This document shows positions 56,401-64,000 of a stretch of DNA of 64,000 nt, in pieces. The notes below the pieces were generated by a model. That model ran no database searches, was not told the origin of the DNA, and worked only from the letters and a program-made list of their open reading frames with translations. How positions within the stretch are numbered: position 1 is the stretch's first letter; each line of letters opens with the position of its first letter. The translations under genes were made by a program, and so were the position numbers. Source of the stretch: CAZSNT01 sp964607765 (GTDB lineage Bacteria > Verrucomicrobiota > Lentisphaeria > Oligosphaerales > JABHEG01); NCBI GenBank assembly GCA_964607765.1, contig CAZSNT010000016.1, forward strand, positions 1 through 64,000, written 5' to 3'.

Positions 56401-58974
56401 CAGGAGCGTTGCGATGTCGTCGAAATGCAGGCCGGTGGTGGGTTCGTCGAGCAGCAGGAGTTTGCCTGGGCCGCGCTGACGTCTGCCGGCTTCGACGAGG
56501 TGCCCGGCGAGCTTCAGACGCTGTGCTTCCCCGCCGCTGAGAGTAGGTAGAGGCTGCCCCAGGCGGACGTAGTCCAGGCCAACGGCGCGGAGCGGGCCCA
56601 GGCCACGCAGGACCTTGGGCTTGTCAGCGAAAAACGTGCAGGCTTCACTGACGGTCATGTTCAGGACGTCCGCGATCGAGGCAGCGTCGCGGAGCCTGAT
56701 GTCGAGGATCTCAGGGCGGTAGCGTTTGCCGTCGCAGTCCGGGCAGCGCAGGTAGACGTCGCTGAGGAACTGCATTTCGATGTGTTGAAACCCGTTCCCG
56801 CTGCAGGCTGGGCAGCGTCCGTTACCGGCATTGAAGCTGAACGTCCCCGCCTTGTAACCGCGTTCCCGTGCCAGGGCACACCGTGCAAATTGTTCGCGGA
56901 TGGCCGTAAAAGCGCCGACGTAGCTTGCGGGATTGGAGCGCGCCGTCTTGCCGATCGGCGCCTGGTCAACGAGGATCACCTCGCCAACGGCTTCGTGGCC
57001 GCGGATGGCTCTGTGCTTGCCAGGGGCGTCTCCGGGGCGGTTCTTGAGTCGTGTCAGGGCGTTGTAGCACACATCCTGCACCAGGGTGGACTTGCCGGAG
57101 CCGCTCACTCCTGTCACACAGACCAGTCGGCCGAGGGGGATACTGACATCGATGTCCTTCAGATTGTGTTGGGCGGCGCCGATGATGTCCAGCCGGGACT
57201 CGGCCGGGAGGGGATGCGGGTGTTCCGCGGGCGGCTCAGCACTGACGGAGCGGCGACCGGACAGGTAGTCGGCAGTGAGTGAATTCTGCGCTGCGGGCAG
57301 GTCGCGCGCATGTCCGGAAAACACGATTCGACCGCCGCGCTCTCCGGGGCCCGGTCCGATGTCGAGGCTGTAGTCGGCCGCGCGGATAACGTCGGGGTCG
57401 TGCTCGACCACCACGAGCGTGTTTCCCGCGTCCCGGAGCCGATGCAGCACGCCTATGAGGCGTTCGATGTCACGCGGATGCAGACCGATGCTGGGCTCGT
57501 CCAACACGAACAGCGCATTGACCAACGATGTTCCCAGCGCGGTAGTCAGGTTAATGCGCTGCACTTCGCCGCCGCTGAGCGTGCGTGACTGTCGGTCGAG
57601 CGTGAGGTAGCTCAGACCCACGTCGACCAGGTAGCGCAGACGTGTCAGGATCTCGTTCAGCAGCAGCGTCGTGGCCTCGTCAACGGGGCGCGGCAGCTGG
57701 AGCGTGGTGAAGAAATCCAGGCAGCGTCCAATGGGCAGGCATGTGACTTGGTGCACGGTCATGCCGCTGTTTGCGCCGACACGCCAGCACAACGCCTGCG
57801 GCTTGAGCCTGGCCCCATGGCAGTCCGGGCACAGCCTGTAGGCGCGGTACTTGGAGAGTAGCACGCGGATATGCATCCGATAGGCGCGGCCCTCCAGCCA
57901 TTCGAAGAAGCGTCTGACCCCGTACCAGAGCCCATCCTCCCAGCTGCCCTCGCCGTCGAGGACCCACTCCCGGTGCCCGGCCGACAGCTCGCACCACGGC
58001 ACGTCTGCCGGCACGCCGCGCTGCCGCGCAAACCGGAGCATGTCGTGTTGGCATTCGCGGTAGCTCTTCGTTTGCCACGGCTTGACCGGGCCTCCGGCCA
58101 GCGTCTTTGTGGCATCCGGCACTACGAGGTCATAATCAACACCTATGACTCGCCCGAACCCGCGGCACGCCTCGCAGGCTCCGATCGGGGAGTTGAACGA
58201 GAACAGGTTGGGCACTGGCTCGGCAAAGTGCAGATCGCAGTCGGGGCAGTGCAGGTCCGTGCTGAACCGGCGCGGGCGTAGGGGCTCGCCGGCGTCGTCG
58301 AACATGCGCAGGGCAACCCGCCCGTGCCCGTGCCGCAGGGCGACTTCCAGATCCTCCACAACTCGGCCGCGCCGATTCCGAGCCAGGACCAGGCGGCTTT
58401 GCGTGACCTGCAGTTCGCGGCCTTCCCGGGCGTGGATACGGCTGTAGCCTTGCCGTGCCAGCAGATCGACGATCTCCCTCTCGCGGAAGTTGCTCGGCAC
58501 GGTCACAGGGAACGTGATGAGTGCACGCCGCCCCTCGTTCGCGGGCGTGCAGACTTGCTCGAAAATGCTGTCCGGCGTGTCTCTGCGCACGCCATGATCG
58601 CATCCGGGGCAGTAGAGCACGGCCGCCCTGGCGAAGAGCAGCTTAATATGGTCGTTGAGCTCGGTCATCGTGCCCACCGTGGAGCGCGATGTGCGTACCG
58701 GGTTCGTTTGGTCGATGGCGATGGCGGGGGGCAGGTTCTCTATGCGCTCGACTTGCGGCTTGTCCATGCGTTCGAGGAACTGCCGGGCATAGGGAGAGAA
58801 CGTCTCGACGTAGCGGCGTTGCCCCTCGGCGTACAGTGTGTCGAAAGCAAGTGACGATTTGCCCGAGCCGCTGACGCCGCTGATCACGGTCAGCGCATTG
58901 AGCGGGAGCTGGATATCGATGTCGCGCAGGTTGTTCTGGCGTGCACCGTGGATCTGGATGGCGTGTTCAGGCAT
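53407..58974 (-). CDS. uvrA: Double-length UvrA (two fused UvrA units)
   Basis: A 1,855-residue protein with two complete UvrA units in one chain: about residues 1-935 and 966-1855, joined by a Pro/Gly/Ser/Ala-rich linker. Each unit has two ABC domains. Walker A motifs: SGVSGSGKSSLAFD, TGVSGSGKSTLVQD, SGISGSGKSTVAFD, TGVSGSGKSTLVRD. Signature/Walker B: LSGGEVQRI with VLDEPSIGLH, LSGGEAQRLKL with LLDEPTTGLH, LSGGEAQRIRL with ILDEPTIGLH, LSGGEAQRIKL with LLDEPTIGLH. Zinc-binding Cys pairs (CPACSGNG/CPDCDGKR; CEECKGNG/CDACKGKR) are kept in both. UvrA is a dimer in nucleotide excision repair, so this chain could be a covalent dimer. Such proteins are known in Chlamydiae and planctomycetes. The start at 58974 lacks a Shine-Dalgarno site. 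Confidence 0.95.
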   Translation of the reverse strand: MPEHAIQIHGARQNNLRDIDIQLPLNALTVISGVSGSGKSSLAFDTLYAEGQRRYVETFSPYARQFLERMDKPQVERIENLPPAIAIDQTNPVRTSRSTVGTMTELNDHIKLLFARAAVLYCPGCDHGVRRDTPDSIFEQVCTPANEGRRALITFPVTVPSNFREREIVDLLARQGYSRIHAREGRELQVTQSRLVLARNRRGRVVEDLEVALRHGHGRVALRMFDDAGEPLRPRRFSTDLHCPDCDLHFAEPVPNLFSFNSPIGACEACRGFGRVIGVDYDLVVPDATKTLAGGPVKPWQTKSYRECQHDMLRFARQRGVPADVPWCELSAGHREWVLDGEGSWEDGLWYGVRRFFEWLEGRAYRMHIRVLLSKYRAYRLCPDCHGARLKPQALCWRVGANSGMTVHQVTCLPIGRCLDFFTTLQLPRPVDEATTLLLNEILTRLRYLVDVGLSYLTLDRQSRTLSGGEVQRINLTTALGTSLVNALFVLDEPSIGLHPRDIERLIGVLHRLRDAGNTLVVVEHDPDVIRAADYSLDIGPGPGERGGRIVFSGHARDLPAAQNSLTADYLSGRRSVSAEPPAEHPHPLPAESRLDIIGAAQHNLKDIDVSIPLGRLVCVTGVSGSGKSTLVQDVCYNALTRLKNRPGDAPGKHRAIRGHEAVGEVILVDQAPIGKTARSNPASYVGAFTAIREQFARCALARERGYKAGTFSFNAGNGRCPACSGNGFQHIEMQFLSDVYLRCPDCDGKRYRPEILDIRLRDAASIADVLNMTVSEACTFFADKPKVLRGLGPLRAVGLDYVRLGQPLPTLSGGEAQRLKLAGHLVEAGRRQRGPGKLLLLDEPTTGLHFDDIATLLQALRSLLQQGHSIVLIEHNLDVIRSADWIIDLGPEGGDQGGELVCAGTVQDVMRCQASHTGAALRTHTPHASSSNGQHTPPPNGTGPETRAEDPGTRARAGQHAHRTDAICIRSAREHNLRGIDLELPRDTFTVISGISGSGKSTVAFDIVFAEGQRRYLESLNAYARQFVQPAARPDVDTVVGIPPTVAIEQRTSRGGRKSTVGTVTEIYHFLRLLFVKLGVQYCPDCDVPIQPQPLETIAARLLRDYRGRTIEMLAPLITARKGYYTDLAAWAAGKGFDELRVDGQLLPTEPWPRLNRYKEHDIQLPVGRVVPTPDSESEVRALLEKALDFGKGTVRVISHDPAAATTAEPVVFSVHRSCHQCGRSFEELDPRLFSYNSRHGWCPECFGTGLLMQGFDADQTGEEHWWNAWWNGPEQVCPACRGRRLRPEALAVRFHGRTIADLTALTVAEAQRYVNQLSLEGNEAEIARDVLAELRSRLHFLAEVGLPYLTLDRSAPTLSGGEAQRIRLAAQLGSNLRGVCYILDEPTIGLHPRDNRMLLDMLTQLGRKGNTVIVVEHDEETIRRAEHVIDLGPGAGTHGGHVVATGTVEDLMRCPQSLTGRFLREPLKHPLPDHPRPAGGRVKPRGPALRLTEASLHNLKKVNVRIPLQALVCVTGVSGSGKSTLVRDVLHDNLERQLRAARTKKHRQQKPKLRGCRRVTGVEHVERTLEVDQTPIGKTPRSCPATYVGFWDTIRRLFARTPEARMRGYGPGRFSFNLEGGRCEECKGNGQKKIEMSFLPDVSVPCDACKGKRFNPETLAVEYNGKTIADVLQMSVEEATAFFTAQPAIRRPLRLLQDVGLGYLTLGQQSPTLSGGEAQRIKLVTELAKAAGPPRHAPQPTRRGTARPQTRKPKGTLYLLDEPTIGLHMADVEKLIRVLHRLVDAGHTVVIIEHNLDIIAEADWIIDLGPEGGDAGGRISAQGTPAQLVENAAGLQSHTARILAEFLQDRRSR

Positions 58975-58983
58975 GGGGCTGTG

Positions 58984-59008
58984 AGTATACCGTTGCGGTG
59001 TGTCACAC
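58984..59008 (-). promoter_or_regulatory. Candidate promoter element/operator before uvrA
   Basis: On the minus strand a TATACT hexamer (58984-58989) lies 9 bases before the uvrA ATG, and an 11-bp palindrome GTGTG-A-CACAC (58998-59008) lies just upstream, overlapping the PHP gene stop. No good -35 is present. If used, the transcript would be almost leaderless, consistent with the missing ribosome site. Confidence 0.3.
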
Positions 59009-59875
59009 GGCGATCGGATTGCTCCAGGCCCGGCGTCCCTTGGCATCCACGATCTCGGCGCGGACATAGGTCGCGCCTCGGGGCACGGCGAAGGATGCCG
59101 CGGTCAGTTCATCACCCCCATCATTGTAGAAACTCCGTCCCCGCGAGCGATTGCTCTTGAAGTGGATCTCGACGCAGGGCGAACACGCCACCACAGCCGT
59201 GCCCTCGCCCACACGGAAGTCCTCCAACACCGGTCCGCTGGACGCGTAGTAGCACCCGGTCCGCAACGCCTGCATCACGGCTTTGACGCTGAGTTCAGGC
59301 GCCTTGATCATGGTCCAGCCCATGAAGATATCGCGCCCGGTGTGCACGTCGTCCACCGCGAGCGCCGGCAACATGCAACCGGCATCCAGCAGGTAGTCCC
59401 AGATCACAGAGCTGTCGCCTTTGCCAATCTTCGTGCACGTGGAGTTGAATACCTCCAGGCCGATGAGGTCGTCCAGATGCACGATGTCCTGCACGTCGTG
59501 ACCGCACCAGTACGGATGACCGTAGATCACTTCGCCGCCGCTCTCACGCACACGCCGCACCAGCTCGTTTGCATCGCCGCTGCAGTCGCAACCGAAGCTC
59601 GGCGGCAGATTCAGGCACACAAGGTGGTACAGGTACCCCGGTCCTTCGCAGGGCGGGTGCAGCTCGGCGCTGGGCAACAAGAGCATTCCGTCCCCGCCCA
59701 AGTCGTCCACCGGCGTGACCATCCCGTGATCGGTCAGGGCCAACACGGCGTAGCCCGCGTCGCAGTACTGCTGCACACGCTCGGCAGGCGGCCGGTCGCC
59801 GTCCGAATTGGTCGTGTGTGTGTGCAGGTTCGCCTTGAACCAATGGCCCTCGGTCACGAACGGGTTCGCGAACAT
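59003..59875 (-). CDS. PHP-domain phosphoesterase-like protein
   Basis: A 290-residue protein of the PHP (polymerase and histidinol phosphatase) metal-dependent hydrolase family. The start at 59875 follows GGAAGGAAG. Metal-binding motifs: NLHTHTTNSDGD (motif 1), LALTDHGMV (motif 2), GHPYWCGHD, and ALAVDDVHTG near the end of the catalytic barrel, followed by a C-terminal beta domain (CVEIHFKSNRSRGRSFYNDG). No signal peptide is evident. It lies 28 bp upstream of uvrA on the same strand, a likely operon without a known functional link. It is distinct from the large PHP fusion at 60043-62943, which is divergently transcribed. Confidence 0.9.
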   Translation of the reverse strand: MFANPFVTEGHWFKANLHTHTTNSDGDRPPAERVQQYCDAGYAVLALTDHGMVTPVDDLGGDGMLLLPSAELHPPCEGPGYLYHLVCLNLPPSFGCDCSGDANELVRRVRESGGEVIYGHPYWCGHDVQDIVHLDDLIGLEVFNSTCTKIGKGDSSVIWDYLLDAGCMLPALAVDDVHTGRDIFMGWTMIKAPELSVKAVMQALRTGCYYASSGPVLEDFRVGEGTAVVACSPCVEIHFKSNRSRGRSFYNDGGDELTAASFAVPRGATYVRAEIVDAKGRRAWSNPIAV

Positions 59876-60042
59876 GCGCCTACTTCCTTCCGGGAGGGAG
59901 ATCGTGTTGAACGTGCCCGGCAACCGACAACAGCCCGCCAGCTGGCCAACCGCCGTGCATCGTGATAAACTTGCCTCGGCAAACGGCGCAAAACCAGTCA
60001 GACAGCCAAGTAAATGCGCGGCTCAGGGCGCAGGAGAACCCA

Positions 60043-62943
60043 ATGCAGAACCCAATCCAGGTGCGCCGTTCCGCGGCTCTCGCAGGCGCTATCGTGTTGA
60101 CTGGACTTCTCGTGGCCGTCCCCGGCGCGTTCAGCCACGATTCGGCCAAGGGGAAGGATCCCGCCGTGAAGTTCCCGCAACCGATCCGGCGCCGCAAACC
60201 CAAGCCGCCCGAGACCGTCTTTGTCGGCGGCAGCTCCATCATCCGCAACGGCGGCTTCGAGAAGGACATCACCGACTGGAAGCTCAGCCCCGAGCACAAA
60301 CTCGTCACCAACCCGCAGACCGCTCGCACCGGCACACGGTGTGTCTCGGGCAGTGTCAGGGCCCCGAGCAAGGCGCTGCGCCTCACTCGGATCGTCCCCG
60401 TCAAGAAAGGCGGCCTGTATCGTTACGACATCTGGGCGCGCGGCACGAAGGGCACGAAGATCACCGTGTTCGTGACTCAGCCGAAGCAGCCGGCCAATAC
60501 GCGAGAGAGCGTGGGCGTATTCACGAACATCCCCGGCAAATGGAAGCCGCTCAACGGCACATTCACGGCAGAAGCGACGGGCGACCTCACCATCGAGTTC
60601 ATCACGCCGTCCTCGTTCGGGGCCGCGCCCGGAACGATCTGGGTCGACGACATCAGCATCACCGAGTTCATCCTCTCCGAACCGTTCAACGCAACATCAG
60701 GCGGCGGCTTCAACGATGAACCGGCCATGGTTCGGGCAGAGGACGGTTCGTTCTACCTGGCTTGGTTGAGTTTCAGAGAAGGGAGCGACACGCTGCAGGT
60801 CTCACGACTGAGACGCGAGGGGGACGGATTCAAATCCCTCGGTGCGTGGGAAGCGGTGACCGGCCCCGGCGCGTACGTTGCCAGCCCCAGGCTGGTTGCG
60901 GTCGACAACGGCGTGGCGCTCGTCTACGCCCGAGAGACCAACGGCGACTGGGATATCGCCTCGGTCAGATGCAACGCAGACGGCCTGGCCAAGACTGTCC
61001 GTGTCGCGCCAGCTTCGGGCGTGGACACCGATCCCGCGGTCGCTTGGGACGGCGAGAAGCTGTGGATTGCCTGGGAGTCGAACCGCCACGGTCCTCGCCA
61101 GGTGCTCGTTACGTCCGTCAGAGACGGGGAGGCAGCGGAGCCGGTAACCGTGAGCCCCGCCGGGGCGAGCTGCTACGACCCGTCCATCGCGGTGACTGAG
61201 GACGGCGCAGTCGCTGTCGCCTGGCACAGCTTGGTCGACCACAATATTGACATCTTCCTCAGCCGGCGCAGTATGTCCGGTGCCTGGACAGCCGCCCGAC
61301 GCTTGACGCAAGCCCCGGCAATCGACCGGCATGCCGTGCTGTTCACGCGCGGCGCCGAACTGTGGGTCGCCTACGAGAACGCGCAGATGGGCAGCTACTC
61401 GATCGGCGGCACGCGCGGGAAGAGCATCACGATCGCCCGAATCGAGGCGGACGGCTTGAAGTCACCAAAGGCCGAGGGCCGCAACACGCCGCTGCTCAGA
61501 AGCGGCGAGGCCGCCGCCCCCCTCTTCGACAGCAACGGCAAGTTGTGGCTGGCTTTTGTCCGAGGCAACAACAAGGACTGGCAACTGCTGCTCACACACT
61601 ACGCGGGCGACCGCTGGGGCCGCGCTGTGCCGTTGACCACGCGCAAAGGCATGGACCGGCGCCCGTCCCTCGCCATCGACGGCAACGACGTCATTGTCGC
61701 CTTCCAGGGCGATAACCTGCCGGGTCGGTTCAATACGCTCGAGGAAGCGAGCAAGGCCACGAGCGATGTCTACATCGCCCGCCATCGCATCACGGCCGTT
61801 CACACCGCAGCCCCTCTGGACCTCGTGCCGTTGAGCGAGAGCGACAGCCCGTTCGAGCCGGCCACGCTGCGCCGGCAATACGGCGAAGAGCTCGCAACAC
61901 CCACAATCGAGTACAAGGGCCAGACACTCAAACTGTTCTACGGCGACCTGCACGACCACACGCAGATCTCAATCTGCGGCCGCATCCGCGACGAGTCCGT
62001 GGATGAGTCTTACCAGGACATGCGCGACATTGCCCGCCACGACTTCGCTTGCGTCACGGATCACGGCTACAACATCACCCCCTACGCCTGGTACTACACG
62101 GGAAAGATGGCGCGGATCAACACGGACCCGGGCCGCTTCGTCGCGTTCCTCGGCGAGGAGTGGACGTCGACATTCGAAGAGTACAGCGAGGAGCACCCGT
62201 ATGGCTTTTACGGACACCGCAACCTGATCTTCGCCGATCCCTATCTGCCGCGCTGGTGGAACGCGAAGAACCGTCAGACCCCGGCCGAGGTCTGGGCCGA
62301 CTTGCGCAAAATGAAGGCGGACTTCGTGCAGATCCCGCACCAGCTGGCTGACACCGGCAACGTCCCGGTCGACTGGAACTACGCCGACGAACAGGCACAA
62401 CCCGTGGCGGAGATCTTCCAGGGCCGCGGCTCCTACGAGTACCTCGGCGCGCCGCGCATGGCCAAGCGCAGTGTGGCGCGCAAAGGCTACTTCATCCAGG
62501 ACGCCTGGGAGAAGGGGGTCATCATCGGAGTCATTGCCAGTCCGGACCACAGCGGCGGACGCGGCAAAGCCTGCGTCTACGCCCCCGAGCTCACGCGCGA
62601 GGCCCTCCTCGATGCCATGCGCCGACGTCACTGTTTCGGCAGCACGGCTGCCAAGATACTCCTCGATGTCCGCGTCAACGGCGCTCTCATGGGCGAGAAG
62701 ATCGCAGCCCCCGACGGCAGACCGGTCGACGTGCGGATAACCGCACGCTGCCCCGGCGACATCGACCGTATCGAAGTGTGCCGCAACAACCAGTTCGTCT
62801 ACACGGCGACCCCCAACGGCAAGACAGCCGACCTGCGCTTTGTCGACGAACAGCCGCTGCCCGGACGCAGCTACTACTACGTGCGTGTCCTGCAGAAAGA
62901 TGAGGAAATCGCCTGGAGCAGCCCTGTCTGGCTCGGCTACTGA
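60043..62943 (+). CDS. Exported CBM / beta-propeller / PHP-hydrolase fusion protein
   Basis: A 966-residue protein; the ATG follows AGGAGAA, with a signal peptide (AALAGAIVLTGLLVAVPGAFS). Residues ~55-215 form a carbohydrate-binding beta-sandwich (RNGGFEKDITDWKLSP, WVDDISITEF). Residues ~225-590 are a propeller with repeated Asp/Trp blades (DPAVAWDGEKLWIAWES, CYDPSIAVTEDGAVAVAWH). Residues ~630-870 are a PHP/DUF3604-type hydrolase: FYGDLHDHTQIS, ARHDFACVTDHGYN, GVIASPDHSGGRGKA. A final beta domain ends the protein. DUF3604-type proteins are often encoded with sulfatases in polysaccharide clusters; the substrate is unknown. Confidence 0.88.
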   Translation: MQNPIQVRRSAALAGAIVLTGLLVAVPGAFSHDSAKGKDPAVKFPQPIRRRKPKPPETVFVGGSSIIRNGGFEKDITDWKLSPEHKLVTNPQTARTGTRCVSGSVRAPSKALRLTRIVPVKKGGLYRYDIWARGTKGTKITVFVTQPKQPANTRESVGVFTNIPGKWKPLNGTFTAEATGDLTIEFITPSSFGAAPGTIWVDDISITEFILSEPFNATSGGGFNDEPAMVRAEDGSFYLAWLSFREGSDTLQVSRLRREGDGFKSLGAWEAVTGPGAYVASPRLVAVDNGVALVYARETNGDWDIASVRCNADGLAKTVRVAPASGVDTDPAVAWDGEKLWIAWESNRHGPRQVLVTSVRDGEAAEPVTVSPAGASCYDPSIAVTEDGAVAVAWHSLVDHNIDIFLSRRSMSGAWTAARRLTQAPAIDRHAVLFTRGAELWVAYENAQMGSYSIGGTRGKSITIARIEADGLKSPKAEGRNTPLLRSGEAAAPLFDSNGKLWLAFVRGNNKDWQLLLTHYAGDRWGRAVPLTTRKGMDRRPSLAIDGNDVIVAFQGDNLPGRFNTLEEASKATSDVYIARHRITAVHTAAPLDLVPLSESDSPFEPATLRRQYGEELATPTIEYKGQTLKLFYGDLHDHTQISICGRIRDESVDESYQDMRDIARHDFACVTDHGYNITPYAWYYTGKMARINTDPGRFVAFLGEEWTSTFEEYSEEHPYGFYGHRNLIFADPYLPRWWNAKNRQTPAEVWADLRKMKADFVQIPHQLADTGNVPVDWNYADEQAQPVAEIFQGRGSYEYLGAPRMAKRSVARKGYFIQDAWEKGVIIGVIASPDHSGGRGKACVYAPELTREALLDAMRRRHCFGSTAAKILLDVRVNGALMGEKIAAPDGRPVDVRITARCPGDIDRIEVCRNNQFVYTATPNGKTADLRFVDEQPLPGRSYYYVRVLQKDEEIAWSSPVWLGY

Positions 62944-62962
62944 ACCAGCCGGCTACTCACTG

Positions 62963-64000
62963 TCATCTCAGCCGGTGGACCTGACACACGCCCGGCTTCC
63001 TCGGAATGCGGAGTTCGCAACCCCCCACGTACAGCGGCACGTCGCCTGTCTCCGCGCCGAAATCCGTGCGCCGCACAAGCACGCGATCGTCCAGACGCAA
63101 CGCGGACAGCACCACGGAACCCGACTTCGGCACATCGAATGTCACTGGCGTGCCTTCATCGAGGAACTCTGTGAATTCCAGCGATGCCGCCCACACGTCG
63201 TGGACCGGCCCGACCTCGTGCGCCGTCTGCTCGTTCGGGCACCACAGGAAGAACGTGTCGTGCCCGCGCAACAACGCGTGCCACAGCAGTTCCTTGTAGG
63301 CGGCCAGGCTCATCGGCTTCACGTGCGCCTTCTCCGCCTCGGTCGGATGTCGGGTCAGCGTGTGGTGCACAAAACTGATGATCGGTGTCTTGGTGGGTGT
63401 GTGCGCGCCCGCGTTCGAGGCCACCTTCAGCATGCTGTAAAACCAGTGGTAATCCGGGTTCTCGAAGTCGTACCAATCGAACGTGCGGTACCACGTGTAC
63501 ATCACGGGCATCGCGAACGTATAGCCTGTTTGCTCGAACTCCGGCACGAACCAGGGCCGCTCCGGCTCGCGCTGATCCAGCCGGTGAGGTAGTCCAAGGT
63601 CGCATTTCTCGAACCAGTCGTACCAGTACCGCCAGCCGTCGTTGGGGTAGACGCCGTAGTTGCCGACCAGCGCGTTGGGAAAACGCGCCAGAATCGGCTT
63701 TGCGTAACACTCACGCTGCATCGCGCTGCGAATGCGTCGACACGCAGCCTGGTACGCGGCAAAGTCCTCGATGTCAGGGACATGCTCCCGGCACCGCGTG
63801 CATCGCTGCGCATTACGCCAACCGTCGTTCCACTCCATCGGCCCGTCGACTTCCCAGTCCGAGAAAACGAAGTCGATTGTCAACCCTTCCTGCCGGTAGG
63901 CCTCGGCGAAATACTCCACCTGCGACCGGATGACCGGGTGCCGGTGCGCGACGGCGAACGGGCACCCTATCTGTTTCTGCGGGTGAAACGAGGTGTCGAA
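62963..64000 (-). CDS. Protein of unknown function, possibly glycosidase-like (5' partial)
   Basis: The frame is open to the window edge (345 codons visible; a GTG at 63919 is internal), so the N-terminus is missing. The sequence is rich in aromatic residues and has features of a TIM-barrel sugar-active protein: IDFVFSDWEVDGPMEWNDGW, NALVGNYGVYPNDGWRYWYDW, MYTWYRTFDWYDFENPDYHW, PMSLAAYKELLWHALLRGHD. It ends in a small beta domain (VVLSALRLDDRVLVRRTDFG). I do not recognise the family. It is convergent with the PHP fusion gene, 19 bp apart. Confidence 0.7.
   Translation of the reverse strand, partial: FDTSFHPQKQIGCPFAVAHRHPVIRSQVEYFAEAYRQEGLTIDFVFSDWEVDGPMEWNDGWRNAQRCTRCREHVPDIEDFAAYQAACRRIRSAMQRECYAKPILARFPNALVGNYGVYPNDGWRYWYDWFEKCDLGLPHRLDQREPERPWFVPEFEQTGYTFAMPVMYTWYRTFDWYDFENPDYHWFYSMLKVASNAGAHTPTKTPIISFVHHTLTRHPTEAEKAHVKPMSLAAYKELLWHALLRGHDTFFLWCPNEQTAHEVGPVHDVWAASLEFTEFLDEGTPVTFDVPKSGSVVLSALRLDDRVLVRRTDFGAETGDVPLYVGGCELRIPRKPGVCQVHRLR

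Noticed and set aside
59971..59982. TTGCC-TC-GGCAA palindrome between the divergent PHP genes
   Set aside because: Five-base arms occur often by chance in this GC-rich sequence.

Overview
This is a GC-rich window from a bacterium, probably a metagenome scaffold because it contains a run of 100 Ns at 48677-48776. Gene content points to the PVC superphylum (Planctomycetota, Lentisphaerota, Kiritimatiellota or relatives). It has three sulfatases, PQQ-type beta-propellers, an HzsA-like cytochrome, WbsX/GH99-like, GH50, GH116 and GH10 enzymes, ThuA and Gfo/Idh/MocA proteins, DUF362 proteins with Tat signals, and a double-length UvrA of the kind known from Chlamydiae and planctomycetes. The exact lineage cannot be fixed from this window. 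No rRNA, tRNA, CRISPR array, transposase or phage gene was recognised.

Layout. 2-7801: 3' part of a giant secreted repeat protein (13 repeat modules, then discoidin, Fn3-like and Ig-like domains). 7950-12328: plus-strand operon of sulfatase, GH10-like protein and aldo/keto reductase. 12397-17430: minus-strand pair of HzsA-like di-haem propeller protein and GH50 agarase-like hydrolase. 17750-20865: DUF362 protein, small lipoprotein-like protein, PQQ propeller. 20917-27556: minus strand, DEAD-box helicase behind a long leader, a membrane polyferredoxin/DUF362 pair, and a GH116 glycosidase. 27682-35311: plus strand, WbsX-like protein with two lectin-like domains, Tat sulfatase, Gfo/Idh/MocA oxidoreductase, and a hybrid sensor kinase without its H-box histidine. 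35463-40483: minus strand, ThuA protein and a propeller-methyltransferase-propeller-malectin protein. 40743-46066: plus strand, FAD oxidoreductase, a second GH10, a HEAT-repeat/carbohydrate-binding membrane protein. 46211-50988: minus strand, PBP4-type DD-peptidase and a tandem FAD oxidoreductase interrupted by the scaffold gap. 51183-51279: REP-like hairpin doublet with GTAG feet. 51402-53405: sulfatase with a C-terminal lectin-like domain. 53407-59875: double UvrA behind a PHP phosphoesterase. 60043-62943: CBM/propeller/PHP fusion. 62963-64000: 5'-truncated protein of unknown function.

Most products carry export signals and many are hydrolases, sulfatases or oxidoreductases for carbohydrates. 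The region therefore reads as an accessory armoury for sulfated or complex polysaccharides, mixed with housekeeping genes (uvrA, DEAD-box helicase, PBP4). There is no SusC/SusD pair, TonB receptor, sulfatase-maturating enzyme or one-component regulator; the only signalling protein is the hybrid kinase, which looks catalytically altered.

The observations most worth a second look are the GH10 paralogue whose acid/base Glu is His, the H-box-less hybrid kinase, the methyltransferase-like domain embedded between two propellers, the tandem FAD protein with a discoidin-like insert, the GTAG REP doublet, and the 3,051-bp-offset duplication in the giant repeat protein.
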